From assembly GCA_902610975.1 (NCBI GenBank), contig CACLXL010000002.1:1-64000 (forward strand): a stretch of DNA of 64,000 nt, in the 5' to 3' direction. Positions within the stretch are counted from its first letter, which is position 1, and each line of letters begins with the position of its first letter. The translations under genes and the position numbers were made by a program. The notes below the pieces were generated by a model. It saw only the letters and a program-made list of their open reading frames with translations, had not been told where the DNA came from and made no database searches. Origin of the DNA: an uncultured Pelagibacteraceae bacterium. GTDB taxonomy: Bacteria; Pseudomonadota; Alphaproteobacteria; Pelagibacterales; Pelagibacteraceae. Positions 1-9,796 of the stretch are shown here, one piece after another.

Positions 1-37
1 TAAAAGGGAGGTGCTCTACCAACTGAGCTAAGGGCCC
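1..37 (-). tRNA. tRNA-Lys (UUU), 5' part only, cut by the window edge
   Basis: Read on the minus strand, the segment starts with a GGGCCCT acceptor strand. A standard D arm follows (GCTC stem, AGTTGGTA loop, GAGC), then the anticodon stem CCTCC and the loop start CTTTTA. The loop places UUU at the anticodon, so this is tRNA-Lys. The 3' half, including the T arm, lies outside the window. It follows tgt on the same strand. Confidence 0.85.
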
Positions 38-81
38 TTTAACACGATCTTTTATATTTTTATTAAATAAAATTCAAATAA

Positions 82-1197
82 TTAATCGTAAAAATTAATA
101 TATTTTTTGTAAAAATTCGTATAAGTCCCTTTTTTAATATTATCTCTAATTTCTCGCATAAATTGTTGGTAAAAATATATATTGTTAAGTGAAATTAACA
201 TTGAAGCTAACATTTCGTCAGATTTTATTAAATGATGCAGGTAGCTTTTAGAATATTTATTTATTTCTTTAATGTCGCACCTTTCATCTAACGGAGAGTA
301 GTCATTTTTGAATTTAGAGTTTTTTAAGTTAAGTTTACCTTCCCAAGTAAAAGCTAAACCAGTTCTACCTGATCGAGTTGGAAGCACGCAATCAAACATA
401 TCTATTCCCTCTTTAACTGCACCAAGAATATCTGAAGGTGTGCCAACTCCCATTAAATATCTGGGTTTATTTTTAGGGAAATATTTAAGTGTCTCATTTA
501 ATATTTTAAACATGTCCTCTTGATTTTCTCCGACTGCTAAACCCCCCATAGCGTAACCATCAAAACCTATTTCAATTAATTTATTTATACTTTCAATTCT
601 TAGATCTTTATTTAAACCTCCCTGTGCAATTCCAAATAATGCTTTTGTTTTTACATTTCCAAGTTCTACCTTGCATCTCTTCGCCCAATGCGTGGAGACA
701 TCAATTGCATTTGATAAAATCTTCTTATCACGTGTTAATTTAGGACACTCATCTAAAACCATTAAAATGTCTGAATTAATTGCTTTCTGAACTTGTATGC
801 TTTTTTCAGGACTTAAAATAATTTTTTTTCCGTCTAGATGTGATTTAAAGATAGCACCAATTTTTTTGTCTATCTTATTTAGTTTTGATAAGGACATAAT
901 TTGATATCCACCAGAGTCTGTTAAAATTGGTTTTTGCCAGTTCATAAAATTATGTAGACCATTAAATTTTTTTAGAATTTCTATTCCCGGTCTTAAGAGC
1001 AAATGGTAAGTATTTCCTAAAATAATTTCAGATTTAGTTTTTAAAAGATCATCTGTAAAAACTCCTTTTATTGTTCCTTGAGTACCAACAGGCATAAAGG
1101 CAGGAGTATTAACAGTCCCTTTTGATGTAATTATTTTGCCTAATCTAGCGTTTTCATTTTGAGTAATTAACTCAAAAGAGAATTCATTTTTAGGCAT
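82..1197 (-). CDS. tgt: tRNA-guanine transglycosylase (queuosine pathway)
   Basis: This enzyme exchanges guanine-34 in GUN anticodons (Asp, Asn, His, Tyr tRNAs) for preQ1 on the way to queuosine. The 371-residue length is normal. The substrate-site motif DSGGYQ (Asp94, general acid/base), the GGLAVGE loop near 218-224 and Asp269 in the FDC motif (nucleophile) are all present. The C-terminal zinc module is altered. The family's CxCxxC...H ligands are here Cys307, Ile309, Ile312 and Asn338, so three of four ligands are gone, although the flanking YLHHL and YYQ-like parts align. ATG start. It follows ppiA on the same strand with a 5-base gap. The identification is firm; the metal status is inference. 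Confidence 0.95.
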   Translation of the reverse strand: MPKNEFSFELITQNENARLGKIITSKGTVNTPAFMPVGTQGTIKGVFTDDLLKTKSEIILGNTYHLLLRPGIEILKKFNGLHNFMNWQKPILTDSGGYQIMSLSKLNKIDKKIGAIFKSHLDGKKIILSPEKSIQVQKAINSDILMVLDECPKLTRDKKILSNAIDVSTHWAKRCKVELGNVKTKALFGIAQGGLNKDLRIESINKLIEIGFDGYAMGGLAVGENQEDMFKILNETLKYFPKNKPRYLMGVGTPSDILGAVKEGIDMFDCVLPTRSGRTGLAFTWEGKLNLKNSKFKNDYSPLDERCDIKEINKYSKSYLHHLIKSDEMLASMLISLNNIYFYQQFMREIRDNIKKGTYTNFYKKYINFYD

Positions 1198-1202
1198 TTA
1201 TT

Positions 1203-1757
1203 TTATTTTAATTTTAAAGATAAAATTTTATCAGGTTCAGCTACGGCTCCAGAATTAGGATCACCTTTTTTTATTTTATCAATAAATTCCATTCCTTTGA
1301 CAACTTTTCCAAAGGCTGAATATTGTCTGTCTAGATGTGGGGCTGACTCAAAACATATAAAAAACTGACTATTCGCACTATTAGGATCCGCAGATCTAGC
1401 CGCAGAGAGAATTCCTCTTGTATGAGCAATATCAGAAAATTCTGCTTTTAAATTTGGTAAATCAGATCCACCTGTTCCAGCTAAAGATAAATCAAAACTA
1501 GATTTTTTACTATTTCCAAATTTCACATCTCCAGTTTGAGCCATAAAACCTTCTATAACTCTGTGAAAAACAACACCGTCATACTCGCCAGCACTGGCCA
1601 AATCTTTAAATCTTTTGACATGGTTTGGAGCCTTATCTGGATAAAGTTCAATTTCAACATCTCCATAAGTTAATTTAAGTATCATTATCTCATTTGCCAT
1701 AAGCTTTGTATTTACTAAACTAAAAAAAAATATAAATAAATAGATAAATTTTCTCAT
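1203..1757 (-). CDS. ppiA: Exported cyclophilin-type peptidyl-prolyl isomerase
   Basis: A cyclophilin that isomerises Xaa-Pro bonds, probably in the periplasm. The first 22 residues are a signal peptide (Arg/Lys N-terminus, Phe/Ile-rich core, Ala-Asn near the cut). The cyclophilin fold follows, with Arg66 in FHRV, then Phe71 and Gln74 (the FMAQTGD motif) and FFIC-like active-site strands. The drug-binding Trp of eukaryotic cyclophilins is absent, as is common in bacterial forms. The ATG overlaps the coaD stop by four bases (ATGA), so it is cotranscribed with coaD and gyrA. Whether it matches E. coli PpiA or PpiB best cannot be told by eye; the signal peptide favours the PpiA role. Confidence 0.88.
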   Translation of the reverse strand: MRKFIYLFIFFFSLVNTKLMANEIMILKLTYGDVEIELYPDKAPNHVKRFKDLASAGEYDGVVFHRVIEGFMAQTGDVKFGNSKKSSFDLSLAGTGGSDLPNLKAEFSDIAHTRGILSAARSADPNSANSQFFICFESAPHLDRQYSAFGKVVKGMEFIDKIKKGDPNSGAVAEPDKILSLKLK

Positions 1758-2245
1758 AAGAATTTATTTTTTAACATTTTAACAGTATATTTAGATACGA
1801 ACCTATCAATATTTCCTCCTAAATTTGCTATTTCTTTCACAAATTTCGAAGAAATTATTTGATTTTCAACGTCGGACATTAAAAACATTGTCTCTATTTT
1901 GGAGTTCAGTTTTTTGTTCATACCTGCTAATTGAAATTCATATTCAAAATCTGATACAGCTCTTAATCCTCTAATTATTGCTGAGGCATTATATTTTTTA
2001 CATAATTCAATTGTTAAATTACTGAAGGCAATGACTTTAATTTTTTTTTTATCAAATCTTAAATCTTTAAATAAAGAGTTATCAATTATTTCAAGTCTTT
2101 CCTCTATGGAAAAAAAATAATCCTTATCAGTGTTATCAGTAGTAGCAACAATTAATTTATCAAAAATTTTTAGTGATTTTTTGATTACGTCAATGTGTCC
2201 ATAGGTTATAGGATCAAAAGTGCCCGGGTAAACTGCAGTTTTCAT
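1754..2245 (-). CDS. coaD: Phosphopantetheine adenylyltransferase
   Basis: Catalyses ATP + 4'-phosphopantetheine to dephospho-CoA + PPi, the fourth step of coenzyme A synthesis in the cytoplasm. The 163-residue length is typical. The nucleotidyltransferase signature YPGTFDPITYGH is at the N-terminus, with TYGH at residues 14-17. The family IRGLRAVSDFEYE block sits mid-protein and an ISSKxVKE block comes near residue 130. Its ATG overlaps the gyrA stop by four bases and its stop overlaps the ppiA start. This dense gyrA-coaD-ppiA-tgt string is probably one transcript. Confidence 0.95.
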   Translation of the reverse strand: MKTAVYPGTFDPITYGHIDVIKKSLKIFDKLIVATTDNTDKDYFFSIEERLEIIDNSLFKDLRFDKKKIKVIAFSNLTIELCKKYNASAIIRGLRAVSDFEYEFQLAGMNKKLNSKIETMFLMSDVENQIISSKFVKEIANLGGNIDRFVSKYTVKMLKNKFL

Positions 2246-4815
2246 ATAATATTATTTTCAATTTTTATAACTGAAACTACTTTTTCAGTACCTGATAATT
2301 TTTTTATTCTAACACCTTGGGTATTTCTTCCTGCTATTCTTATTTCTTTTACAGCACATCTCATAATACTCCCTTTATCTGTAGATAATAGAATTTCATC
2401 AGTCTCATCAACTACTAAGGAAGAGGCTATATTTCCATTTCTCGGGGAATTTATAATACCAATAATACCTTTACCGCCTCGATTAGTTACTCTGTAATCC
2501 TCGTAAGATGATCTTTTTCCATAGCCATTTTCAGAAACTGATAAGATAAACTTATCTAAAGCATTTTTAATTTTTTTATCTTTATCAATTATTTTCTTAT
2601 CAAGTTGAGAATTACCTAAAATTGATATTGATATTACTTTATCATTCTCGTTAAGTTTTATTCCTTTTATTCCTTTAGAAGATCTACCTTTAAAAAGTCT
2701 CAATTTTTTAGATTTGAATCTTATACATTTGCCAAATTTAGTGCTCAATAATATATCTTGATCGTCTTTACAAATTTTAACTCCTATAATTTTATCATCT
2801 GAGTCAAGTTTCATTGCAATTTTTCCACTGTTATTTATGTTTGAAAAATCTTCTAAAGAATTTTTTCTTACATTACCTTTTGCTGTTACAAATATGACCA
2901 TATGTTTCTTCCACTCATTTTCGTCTTCAGGTAATGGCATAATTGAACTTATTGAGTGATGGCTTTTTAAGGGTAATATATTAAATATTGATTTTCCTTT
3001 TGAGGCAGAGGTTCCTTCAGGTATTTTATGAGCTTTAATTTTATATACTAAACCTTGTGTTGAAAAAAATAGCACAGGAGTATGAGTATTAGCTGTAAAT
3101 ATTTGGACAACAAAATCGTCTTCTCTTGTCGATATTCCAGCCTTTCCTTTTCCTCCCCTTTTTTGAGCTTTTAGTAAACTTAATGGTCCCCTTTTGATGT
3201 AACCTTGATTTGTAATATTAATTACAACAGATTCTTTTTGAATAGTTTCTTCAATATTATAATTCAAAACTGCATCAATAATTTTAGTTTTTCTAGGAAA
3301 AGAAAATTTATCTTTTATTTTTGTAAGTTCGTCGACTATCAAATTATTTAAAGCTTTTTTTGAATTTAAAATTTTATTAAATTCAACTATTAATTTTGAA
3401 AGTTTTGAGATCTCTAATTCAATTTCACTTATTCCAAAAGCTGTCAACTTTTGTAATTTAAGTTCTAATATCGAGTCTACTTGCTCATTGCTTAATTGAT
3501 AGCTTGATACATTTTTTTTCTTTTCGATTTGAGAAATAATTCTAATACTTTTTTTAATTTTCCATTTTTTTGATAACAGATTTTTTTTAGCTACATTTGA
3601 GTCTTTTGAGCTTTTAATTATTTTAATAACTTCATCTATATTTTCAACAGCAGCAGCTAAACCAATCAAAATGTGTGCTCTCTCTTCTGCTTTTTTTAAA
3701 TCAAATTTTACTCTTTTAATTACTGTATCTTCTCTAAATTTAAGAAATTCTGAAATGAACTCTTTTAAATTTAAAATTTTGGGTTTGTTATCTACTATGG
3801 CTAATGTATTAAAGCCAAAAGAACTTTCAATATTAGTTAATTTATATAATTGTCTTCTTACAGTTTCTGCTTCAACACTTTTTCTAAGTTCAATTACAAC
3901 TCTTATTCCTTCTCTATTTGACTCATCTCTTAGATCTCTTATACCATCAATTTTTTTATCTCTCACTAGTTGCGCAATCCTTTCAATTAACAATGATTTA
4001 TTTACTTGATAAGGAATTGATTTGATTATTAATAAATCTCGACCGCCTTTTTTTTCTTCAAACTCTATTTCTCCCCTTATTTTAAACGAACCTCTACCTT
4101 TGTTATATCCCTGTTTAATTATATCTTTTCCAATAATTACTCCACCAGTTGGAAAATCAGGTCCGGGAAGATATTTCATTAATTGAGCAATTGTGATTTC
4201 TTTGTTATTTATAAAAGCTATAGTCGCATTAATAACTTCCCCTAAATTGTGAGGCGGTATACTAGTAGCCATACCAACAGCGATGCCTCCTGCTCCATTG
4301 ACTAATATATTTGGATATTGAGAGGGCAAAACCTCAGGTTCTTTTTCAGTTTCATCATAATTGCTCCTAAAATTAACAGTATTTTTTTCTAAATCTTCTG
4401 TTAAAAATTGAGCTATTCTTCCCAATTTTGTTTCAGTATATCTCATAGCTGCAGGAGGATCTCCATCAATTGAACCAAAATTTCCTTGACCTGAAATTAA
4501 AGGAACACTCATAGAAAAATCTTGTACCAATCTTACAAGTGCGTCATAGACTGATTGATCTCCGTGTGGATGATATTTACCAATAACGTCTCCTACAATT
4601 CTTGCAGATTTTCTGAATGGTTTTGACCAATCGTAACCCCCTTTGTACATTGCATAAATAATTCTTCTATGAACAGGTTTTAAGCCATCTCTTACATCAG
4701 GCAAAGCTCTACTAACAATTACGCTCATTGCGTAAGATAGATAAGAAGAACTCATCTCATCTTGAACAAATATAGGTTTAAAAGATTTATTATTTTCTAC
4801 TAAATTTTTTTCCAT
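2242..4815 (-). CDS. gyrA: DNA gyrase subunit A
   Basis: The breaking-rejoining subunit of gyrase, which introduces negative supercoils together with GyrB. The 857-residue length is normal. The active-site tyrosine is Tyr126 in the AAMRYTE motif. The quinolone-resistance region reads HPHGDQSVYD at 82-91, so the E. coli Ser83 position is Gln87 here while the Asp87 equivalent (Asp91) is kept. A QKRGGKG GyrA box in the C-terminal beta-pinwheel domain separates it from ParC. No intein is visible. The start is ATG, with six bases between it and ssb upstream on the same strand. Confidence 0.97.
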   Translation of the reverse strand: MEKNLVENNKSFKPIFVQDEMSSSYLSYAMSVIVSRALPDVRDGLKPVHRRIIYAMYKGGYDWSKPFRKSARIVGDVIGKYHPHGDQSVYDALVRLVQDFSMSVPLISGQGNFGSIDGDPPAAMRYTETKLGRIAQFLTEDLEKNTVNFRSNYDETEKEPEVLPSQYPNILVNGAGGIAVGMATSIPPHNLGEVINATIAFINNKEITIAQLMKYLPGPDFPTGGVIIGKDIIKQGYNKGRGSFKIRGEIEFEEKKGGRDLLIIKSIPYQVNKSLLIERIAQLVRDKKIDGIRDLRDESNREGIRVVIELRKSVEAETVRRQLYKLTNIESSFGFNTLAIVDNKPKILNLKEFISEFLKFREDTVIKRVKFDLKKAEERAHILIGLAAAVENIDEVIKIIKSSKDSNVAKKNLLSKKWKIKKSIRIISQIEKKKNVSSYQLSNEQVDSILELKLQKLTAFGISEIELEISKLSKLIVEFNKILNSKKALNNLIVDELTKIKDKFSFPRKTKIIDAVLNYNIEETIQKESVVINITNQGYIKRGPLSLLKAQKRGGKGKAGISTREDDFVVQIFTANTHTPVLFFSTQGLVYKIKAHKIPEGTSASKGKSIFNILPLKSHHSISSIMPLPEDENEWKKHMVIFVTAKGNVRKNSLEDFSNINNSGKIAMKLDSDDKIIGVKICKDDQDILLSTKFGKCIRFKSKKLRLFKGRSSKGIKGIKLNENDKVISISILGNSQLDKKIIDKDKKIKNALDKFILSVSENGYGKRSSYEDYRVTNRGGKGIIGIINSPRNGNIASSLVVDETDEILLSTDKGSIMRCAVKEIRIAGRNTQGVRIKKLSGTEKVVSVIKIENNII

Positions 4816-4821
4816 TAAAAT

Positions 4822-5280
4822 TTAAAAAGGAATTTCATCATCTAAATCAACACTATCTTGATTTAAATTATCATTTGGTAAAGAACTTTTATTTTCAGAT
4901 ACTAAGTTAGAGTTATTTCCACTATTTTTACTATCTAGCATTGTTAAACTAGAATTGTAACCTTGTAAAATTACTTCCGTAGAATATTTGTCCTGACCAG
5001 TGGTTTCATCTTTCCATTTTCGAGTACTTAATTGCCCTTCAACGTAAACATTCGCTCCTTTTTTAACATATTGTTGCACAACATTTACTAATCCTTCATT
5101 AAAAATCACAACTCGATGCCATTCGGTTTTCTCTTTTCTCTCTCCACTAGATTTATCTTTCCAAGATTGGCTGGTAGCTAGACTTAATCTAGCAACATTT
5201 TTACCGTTAACCATTTGTTTTATTTCAGGATCTGCGCCTAAACGACCTATTAATTGTACTTTATTTAAACTTCCAGCCAT
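4822..5280 (-). CDS. ssb: Single-stranded DNA-binding protein
   Basis: Coats single-stranded DNA in replication, repair and recombination. It has 152 residues. An OB fold occupies about residues 1-110, starting with the family MAGSLNKVQLIGRLGADPE block and including the WHRVV strand. A low-complexity Asn/Ser-rich linker follows. The acidic tip DLDDEIPF is the canonical partner-docking tail. It is transcribed away from uvrA across a 100-base gap, a common ssb/uvrA arrangement in proteobacteria. I see no clear LexA-type GTTC-N7-GTTC box in that gap. Confidence 0.97.
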   Translation of the reverse strand: MAGSLNKVQLIGRLGADPEIKQMVNGKNVARLSLATSQSWKDKSSGERKEKTEWHRVVIFNEGLVNVVQQYVKKGANVYVEGQLSTRKWKDETTGQDKYSTEVILQGYNSSLTMLDSKNSGNNSNLVSENKSSLPNDNLNQDSVDLDDEIPF

Positions 5281-5337
5281 AATATTTTGAATAAAATTTG
5301 ATTTTTTATTGTTAAATTTCAGTAATTTATATCATAT

Positions 5338-5366
5338 TTGAATGGTAAATATAAGATGATTATTAT
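5338..5366 (+). promoter_or_regulatory. Candidate sigma-70 promoter of uvrA
   Basis: TTGAAT at 5338-5343 and TATTAT at 5361-5366 are separated by exactly 17 bases. The predicted transcription start is near 5373, only about eight bases before the uvrA ATG, so the leader would be very short. Found by eye in AT-rich DNA, so chance matches are possible. Confidence 0.5.
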
Positions 5367-5380
5367 TTAATAGAAAAGAA

Positions 5381-8260
5381 ATGTTGAAAAAAATCGTTGT
5401 AAAAGGCGCTAAAGAACACAATTTAAAAAACGTTTCTCTAGAAATACCAAAAGAGAAATTAGTTGTTATAACTGGTCTGTCAGGATCTGGAAAATCATCA
5501 CTTGCGTTTGATACAATTTATGCTGAGGGACAAAGAAGATATGTAGAAAGTCTCTCATCTTATGCTCGTCAATTTTTGGATAAGATGAAAAAACCCAATG
5601 TGGATTTTATTGAAGGGTTAAGCCCAGCGATTTCTATAGAGCAAAAAAATACATCTAAAAACCCTAGGTCGACAGTAGCAACAGTGACCGAAATTTATGA
5701 TTATATGAGAGTTTTATTTGCCAGAATAGGAATTCCTTATTCTCCGTTTACAGGAAAACCAATCAGATCACAGTCGATTAGTGAAATGGTAGATAAAATA
5801 AAAAAGCTTCCAAAGAATAATACCATTTTTATTTTAGCTCCTATTATTAGAGGTCGTAAAGGTGAATACAAAAAAGAAATACTTAATTACAAAAAAAGAG
5901 GTTTTTCAAAAATTAAAGTAGATGGTAAATATTTAAATATTGACGAATTTCCAAACTTAAACAAAAAAATCAAACACGATATTTCAATTATTGTAGATAG
6001 AATAATTTTGAGTTCAAATTTAGGTAATAGGCTTGCAGATAGTGTTGAAACAGCAGTAAATCTTTCAGATGGATTATTAATGGTAGAATATGAAAATGAA
6101 ACTTTACCAAAAAAATTTAGAAAAAAAGAGTCTATAACATTTTCGTCAAAATTTTCTTGCCCTGAAAGTGGTTTTACAGTTGAGGAAATTGAACCGCGAT
6201 TATTTTCATTTAATTCTCCTTATGGAGCATGTGAAGAATGTGAGGGAATAGGACATAATTTAAATGTTGATCCAAATTTAGTTGTTTCCGATGTAAAAAA
6301 AAGTCTTCAAGATGGGGTTATTGAACCGTGGTCAAAGTCAACTTCTTTGTATTATGCTCAAACTTTGGCGTCTTTAGCTAAACATTATAAAATTTCAATG
6401 TCAGACCCTTGGAAAAAAATTCCAAAAAAAATACAAGATATTATTCTTTACGGTTCTAATGATGAAGAAATTAAATTCTCATATGATGATGGGTATGAGT
6501 CTTATTCAACAAAGAAGGCTTTTGAAGGTGTGATTAATAATTTAGAGAGAAGATATCTTGAAACTGATAGTGAGTGGAAAAGAGAGGAAATTGCTCAGTA
6601 TCAGAGCGAGACAGATTGTGAAAAATGTAAAGGTATGAGATTAAAAGATGAGGCCTTGTGTGTTAAAATAAATAATCTTAACATTAGTCAAGTTACAGAG
6701 AAATCGATAGATATTGCGCAAAAATGGTTTGCAAATTTAGAAAATGTTTTAAATGAAAAAGAAAATAAAATTGCTCAACACATATTAAAAGAGATAAATG
6801 AAAGGTTAAACTTTTTGCTAAACGTAGGATTAAATTATCTTACTTTATCGAGAGAGTCAGGAACTTTATCAGGTGGTGAAGCCCAAAGAATTAGATTGGC
6901 TTCACAAATAGGATCAGGTTTAACCGGTGTTTTGTATGTTTTAGATGAGCCATCTATTGGTCTGCACCAAAGAGATAATAAAAAATTAATTACAGCTTTA
7001 AAAAAATTAAGAGATTTAGGTAATACAGTAATAGTTGTCGAACACGATATTGAAACAATGGAAAGTTCTGATCACATAATTGATATAGGACCAGAAGCAG
7101 GATTAAAAGGAGGCCAGATTGTTGCTGAGGGTGAGGTAAGAGAAATTATAAAAAATGAAAATAGTATTACAGGAAATTATTTATCTGGAAGAAAATTTAT
7201 TCCGGTCCCAAAAAAAAGGAGAACAGCAAAGAATGGTAGATTCATCGAAATAAGTGGCGCAAGTGGAAATAATTTGAAAAAAGTAAATTTAAAAATACCA
7301 GTTGGAACTTTTACTTGTGTAACAGGAGTTTCAGGAAGTGGGAAATCTACTTTGATTTTACATACTTTATACAACGCATTTAATTTAATATTAAATAAAA
7401 ATAAAAGTCGAAAAGTTCCAAAAGCATTTACTGGATTTAAAGGTACAGAGTTAATAGATAAAATTATAGATATAGATCAATCACCAATAGGTAGAACTCC
7501 AAGATCTAACCCGGCTACTTATACTGGAGCTTTTGGACCGATAAGAGAATGGTTTGCAAGTTTACCAGAGTCAAAAGCAAGAGGATATAAAGTTGGGAGA
7601 TACTCTTTTAATGTAAAAGGAGGCAGATGTGAGACTTGCGAGGGAGATGGAGTGTTAACTTATGAAATGCATTTTTTGCCTGATGTTTTTATACCTTGTG
7701 ATACTTGTAAGGGAGCAAGATATAATAGAGAAACTTTAGAAATAAGATTTAAAAATAAAAATATCGCAGATGTTTTAGACATGACAGTTGATGAAGGTTG
7801 TGAATTTTTTGAGAATATTCAAAGTATTAAATCAAAATTAATCACCTTAAAACATGTCGGTCTTGGATATATGAAAATAGGTCAACAAGCCACAACCTTA
7901 TCAGGTGGAGAAGCCCAAAGAATTAAATTAGCCAAAGAGCTTTCAAAAAGACCTACTGGTAGGACTTTATACATATTAGATGAACCGACAACTGGGTTAC
8001 ACTCACATGACATCAAAAAATTGTTAGAAATTTTACAAGCATTTGCTAATACAGGTAACACTGTTGTTGTTATTGAACATAATCTTGATGTAATTAAAAC
8101 CGCAGACCATATTATTGACATGGGACCTGAGGGAGGAATAAATGGAGGAAAAATTATTGCAGAGGGATCACCTGAAAAAGTGTCCACAGTAAAAGAGAGT
8201 TTTACAGGAAAATTTATTAAAGAAATTATTGGTAATACTTCAATGAAAAAGACTGCTTAA
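5381..8260 (+). CDS. uvrA: Excinuclease ABC subunit A
   Basis: The damage-recognising ATPase of nucleotide excision repair, acting as a dimer with UvrB. It has 959 residues with two ABC modules. The first Walker A (GLSGSGKSS) is at about 32-40 and the second (GVSGSGKST) near 650; each module has an LSGGEAQR signature. Zinc modules are visible as [20 protein letters not shown] and CDTCKG. In the first module the usual CPxC pair reads CPES, so one Cys is replaced; I recall similar CPVSG forms in other Alphaproteobacteria. It is divergent from ssb and is followed 27 bases later by the PuuD-like gene. Confidence 0.97.
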   Translation: MLKKIVVKGAKEHNLKNVSLEIPKEKLVVITGLSGSGKSSLAFDTIYAEGQRRYVESLSSYARQFLDKMKKPNVDFIEGLSPAISIEQKNTSKNPRSTVATVTEIYDYMRVLFARIGIPYSPFTGKPIRSQSISEMVDKIKKLPKNNTIFILAPIIRGRKGEYKKEILNYKKRGFSKIKVDGKYLNIDEFPNLNKKIKHDISIIVDRIILSSNLGNRLADSVETAVNLSDGLLMVEYENETLPKKFRKKESITFSSKFSCPESGFTVEEIEPRLFSFNSPYGACEECEGIGHNLNVDPNLVVSDVKKSLQDGVIEPWSKSTSLYYAQTLASLAKHYKISMSDPWKKIPKKIQDIILYGSNDEEIKFSYDDGYESYSTKKAFEGVINNLERRYLETDSEWKREEIAQYQSETDCEKCKGMRLKDEALCVKINNLNISQVTEKSIDIAQKWFANLENVLNEKENKIAQHILKEINERLNFLLNVGLNYLTLSRESGTLSGGEAQRIRLASQIGSGLTGVLYVLDEPSIGLHQRDNKKLITALKKLRDLGNTVIVVEHDIETMESSDHIIDIGPEAGLKGGQIVAEGEVREIIKNENSITGNYLSGRKFIPVPKKRRTAKNGRFIEISGASGNNLKKVNLKIPVGTFTCVTGVSGSGKSTLILHTLYNAFNLILNKNKSRKVPKAFTGFKGTELIDKIIDIDQSPIGRTPRSNPATYTGAFGPIREWFASLPESKARGYKVGRYSFNVKGGRCETCEGDGVLTYEMHFLPDVFIPCDTCKGARYNRETLEIRFKNKNIADVLDMTVDEGCEFFENIQSIKSKLITLKHVGLGYMKIGQQATTLSGGEAQRIKLAKELSKRPTGRTLYILDEPTTGLHSHDIKKLLEILQAFANTGNTVVVIEHNLDVIKTADHIIDMGPEGGINGGKIIAEGSPEKVSTVKESFTGKFIKEIIGNTSMKKTA

Positions 8261-8287
8261 TATTTAAAATTATGATATGAATGAATC

Positions 8288-8890
8288 ATGACAAGTATAC
8301 TACAATCATTATCTAAAACAGTTCACCTCTCACTGGGGATAGCTGTAATACTATTATTATTTTTGCATTTTTTTGGTGACGGATTTGCATTCGACAGATA
8401 CTTCTTTAGTTGGTTATTTAGATATTTACACGTATTAACAGGAATAATGTGGATAGGTTTACTATGGTATTTTAACTTTGTACAAATTCCATCAATGCCG
8501 AATATTCCTGATGAACAAAAGCCTGCGATTGGAAAAGTGATAGCACCTAAAGCTTTATTTTGGTTTAGATGGGCCGCTTTAGGTACAATTATAACTGGAT
8601 TAATAGTTTCATATCTGCAAGGATATGTTCATCAAGCAATGATATTAGGAATAGGCGGTGGAGATCCAAAATCTACCGCAATAGGAATAGGTATGTGGTT
8701 AGGAATAATAATGGCTTATAACGTTTGGTTTGTAATTTGGCCTAATCAAAAAATAGCTTTAGGAATAGTAGATAGCTCGCCAGATGAAAAAGCTAAATCG
8801 GCAAAAACTGCAATGTTATTTTCTAGGGCAAACACTTTATTATCTTTTCCAATGTTGCTTTCGATGGTAGCGGCACAAAATCTTTATTAA
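8288..8890 (+). CDS. Stand-alone PuuD/urate-oxidase N-terminal-type membrane protein
   Basis: A 200-residue inner-membrane protein with about five membrane segments (roughly 15-33, 42-66, 90-112, 131-154, 175-198). The stretch RYLHVLTGIMWIG and the following Trp/Phe-rich helix resemble the membrane domain of urate hydroxylase PuuD (Urate_ox_N, formerly DUF989). In characterised PuuD that domain is fused to a C-terminal cytochrome c. Here the protein ends after the membrane part and no CxxCH is present, so urate oxidation cannot be assumed. His22 and His47 could be cofactor ligands. Its TAA directly abuts the TAA of secF on the other strand. The family assignment is from memory of the motif. 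Confidence 0.6.
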   Translation: MTSILQSLSKTVHLSLGIAVILLLFLHFFGDGFAFDRYFFSWLFRYLHVLTGIMWIGLLWYFNFVQIPSMPNIPDEQKPAIGKVIAPKALFWFRWAALGTIITGLIVSYLQGYVHQAMILGIGGGDPKSTAIGIGMWLGIIMAYNVWFVIWPNQKIALGIVDSSPDEKAKSAKTAMLFSRANTLLSFPMLLSMVAAQNLY

Positions 8891-9796
8891 TTACGGAACA
8901 ATTTTTTCTTCTTCTTTTTCTAAAGTCTTATAACTTACTTTAAAAAATTTAAGTATTGGTGAAGCGACGAATATTGAAGAATATGTTCCAATAATCACTC
9001 CTAATATCATAGCAAAAGAAAATCCTCTTAAAATTTCTCCACCTAAAATATAAATTGATACTAGTGCAAGTAAAGTAGTTGCTGATGTTATTATTGTTCT
9101 AGAAAGTGTTTCATTAATTGATAAATTTGAAATATCACTGATACTTATTTTAGTATACTTAAATAGATTTTCTCTTATTCTATCGTAAATTACAACAGTA
9201 TCATTCATTGAATAACCTACTATTGTTAATACTGCTGCAATTATTGATAAATTAATTTCCAAAGATAAAACTGAAAATATACCCAATGTAATTACTACAT
9301 CGTGAAACAAAGCAATTATCGAACCTACACTAAACTGCCATTCGAATCTTACCCAAATATAGAAAAGCATTGCAGCTAGGGCTAAAGAGATCGCTATGAC
9401 AGATGACTCTAATAATTCTGAACTTACTTTAGGACCAACATTTTCCACTCTTCTAAAATCAACTGCTGAATTTAGGTTATTTGTTAATTTTTCCTTGATT
9501 TCAGGAATTAAATTATTATTCGTAGTATTCTTTTGTTCAACTTTGACCAGAAAATCTCCCTCTTTTCCAAATTTTTTTACATTTATATCGCCTAAATCCA
9601 TGGTGCTTAAAGAATTTCTTATAGAGTATGCTTCAACAGTTTTTTCAGTTCTTAATTCAATTAAGGTACCCCCTTTAAAATCTATTCCATAATTCAATCC
9701 CTTAAATGATATAAAAATTATACTTAAAATAAAAAATACTATTGAAAAGAAGTTTGCTTTTTTAAATTTTGATACAAAATTAATATTTTTAATCAT
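8891..9796 (-). CDS. secF: Protein translocase subunit SecF
   Basis: Partner of SecD in the proton-driven accessory complex that completes Sec export. It has 301 residues. A first membrane helix is followed by the GIDFKGGTLIELR block, a periplasmic P1 domain, and five further membrane helices. The later helices include the family features around GYSMNDTVVIYDRIRENL and a C-terminal Gly/Ile-rich helix pair. The ATG overlaps the secD stop by four bases, so secD and secF are translationally coupled. It converges with the PuuD-like gene with no bases between the two stop codons. Confidence 0.95.
   Translation of the reverse strand: MIKNINFVSKFKKANFFSIVFFILSIIFISFKGLNYGIDFKGGTLIELRTEKTVEAYSIRNSLSTMDLGDINVKKFGKEGDFLVKVEQKNTTNNNLIPEIKEKLTNNLNSAVDFRRVENVGPKVSSELLESSVIAISLALAAMLFYIWVRFEWQFSVGSIIALFHDVVITLGIFSVLSLEINLSIIAAVLTIVGYSMNDTVVIYDRIRENLFKYTKISISDISNLSINETLSRTIITSATTLLALVSIYILGGEILRGFSFAMILGVIIGTYSSIFVASPILKFFKVSYKTLEKEEEKIVP

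Noticed and set aside
308-523. Plus-strand ORF of 71 codons opposite tgt
   Set aside because: It lies wholly inside tgt, has no family features and follows from the AT-rich codon pattern of the real gene. The same holds for other antisense ORFs inside gyrA, secD, aapJ, zapE and glpV.
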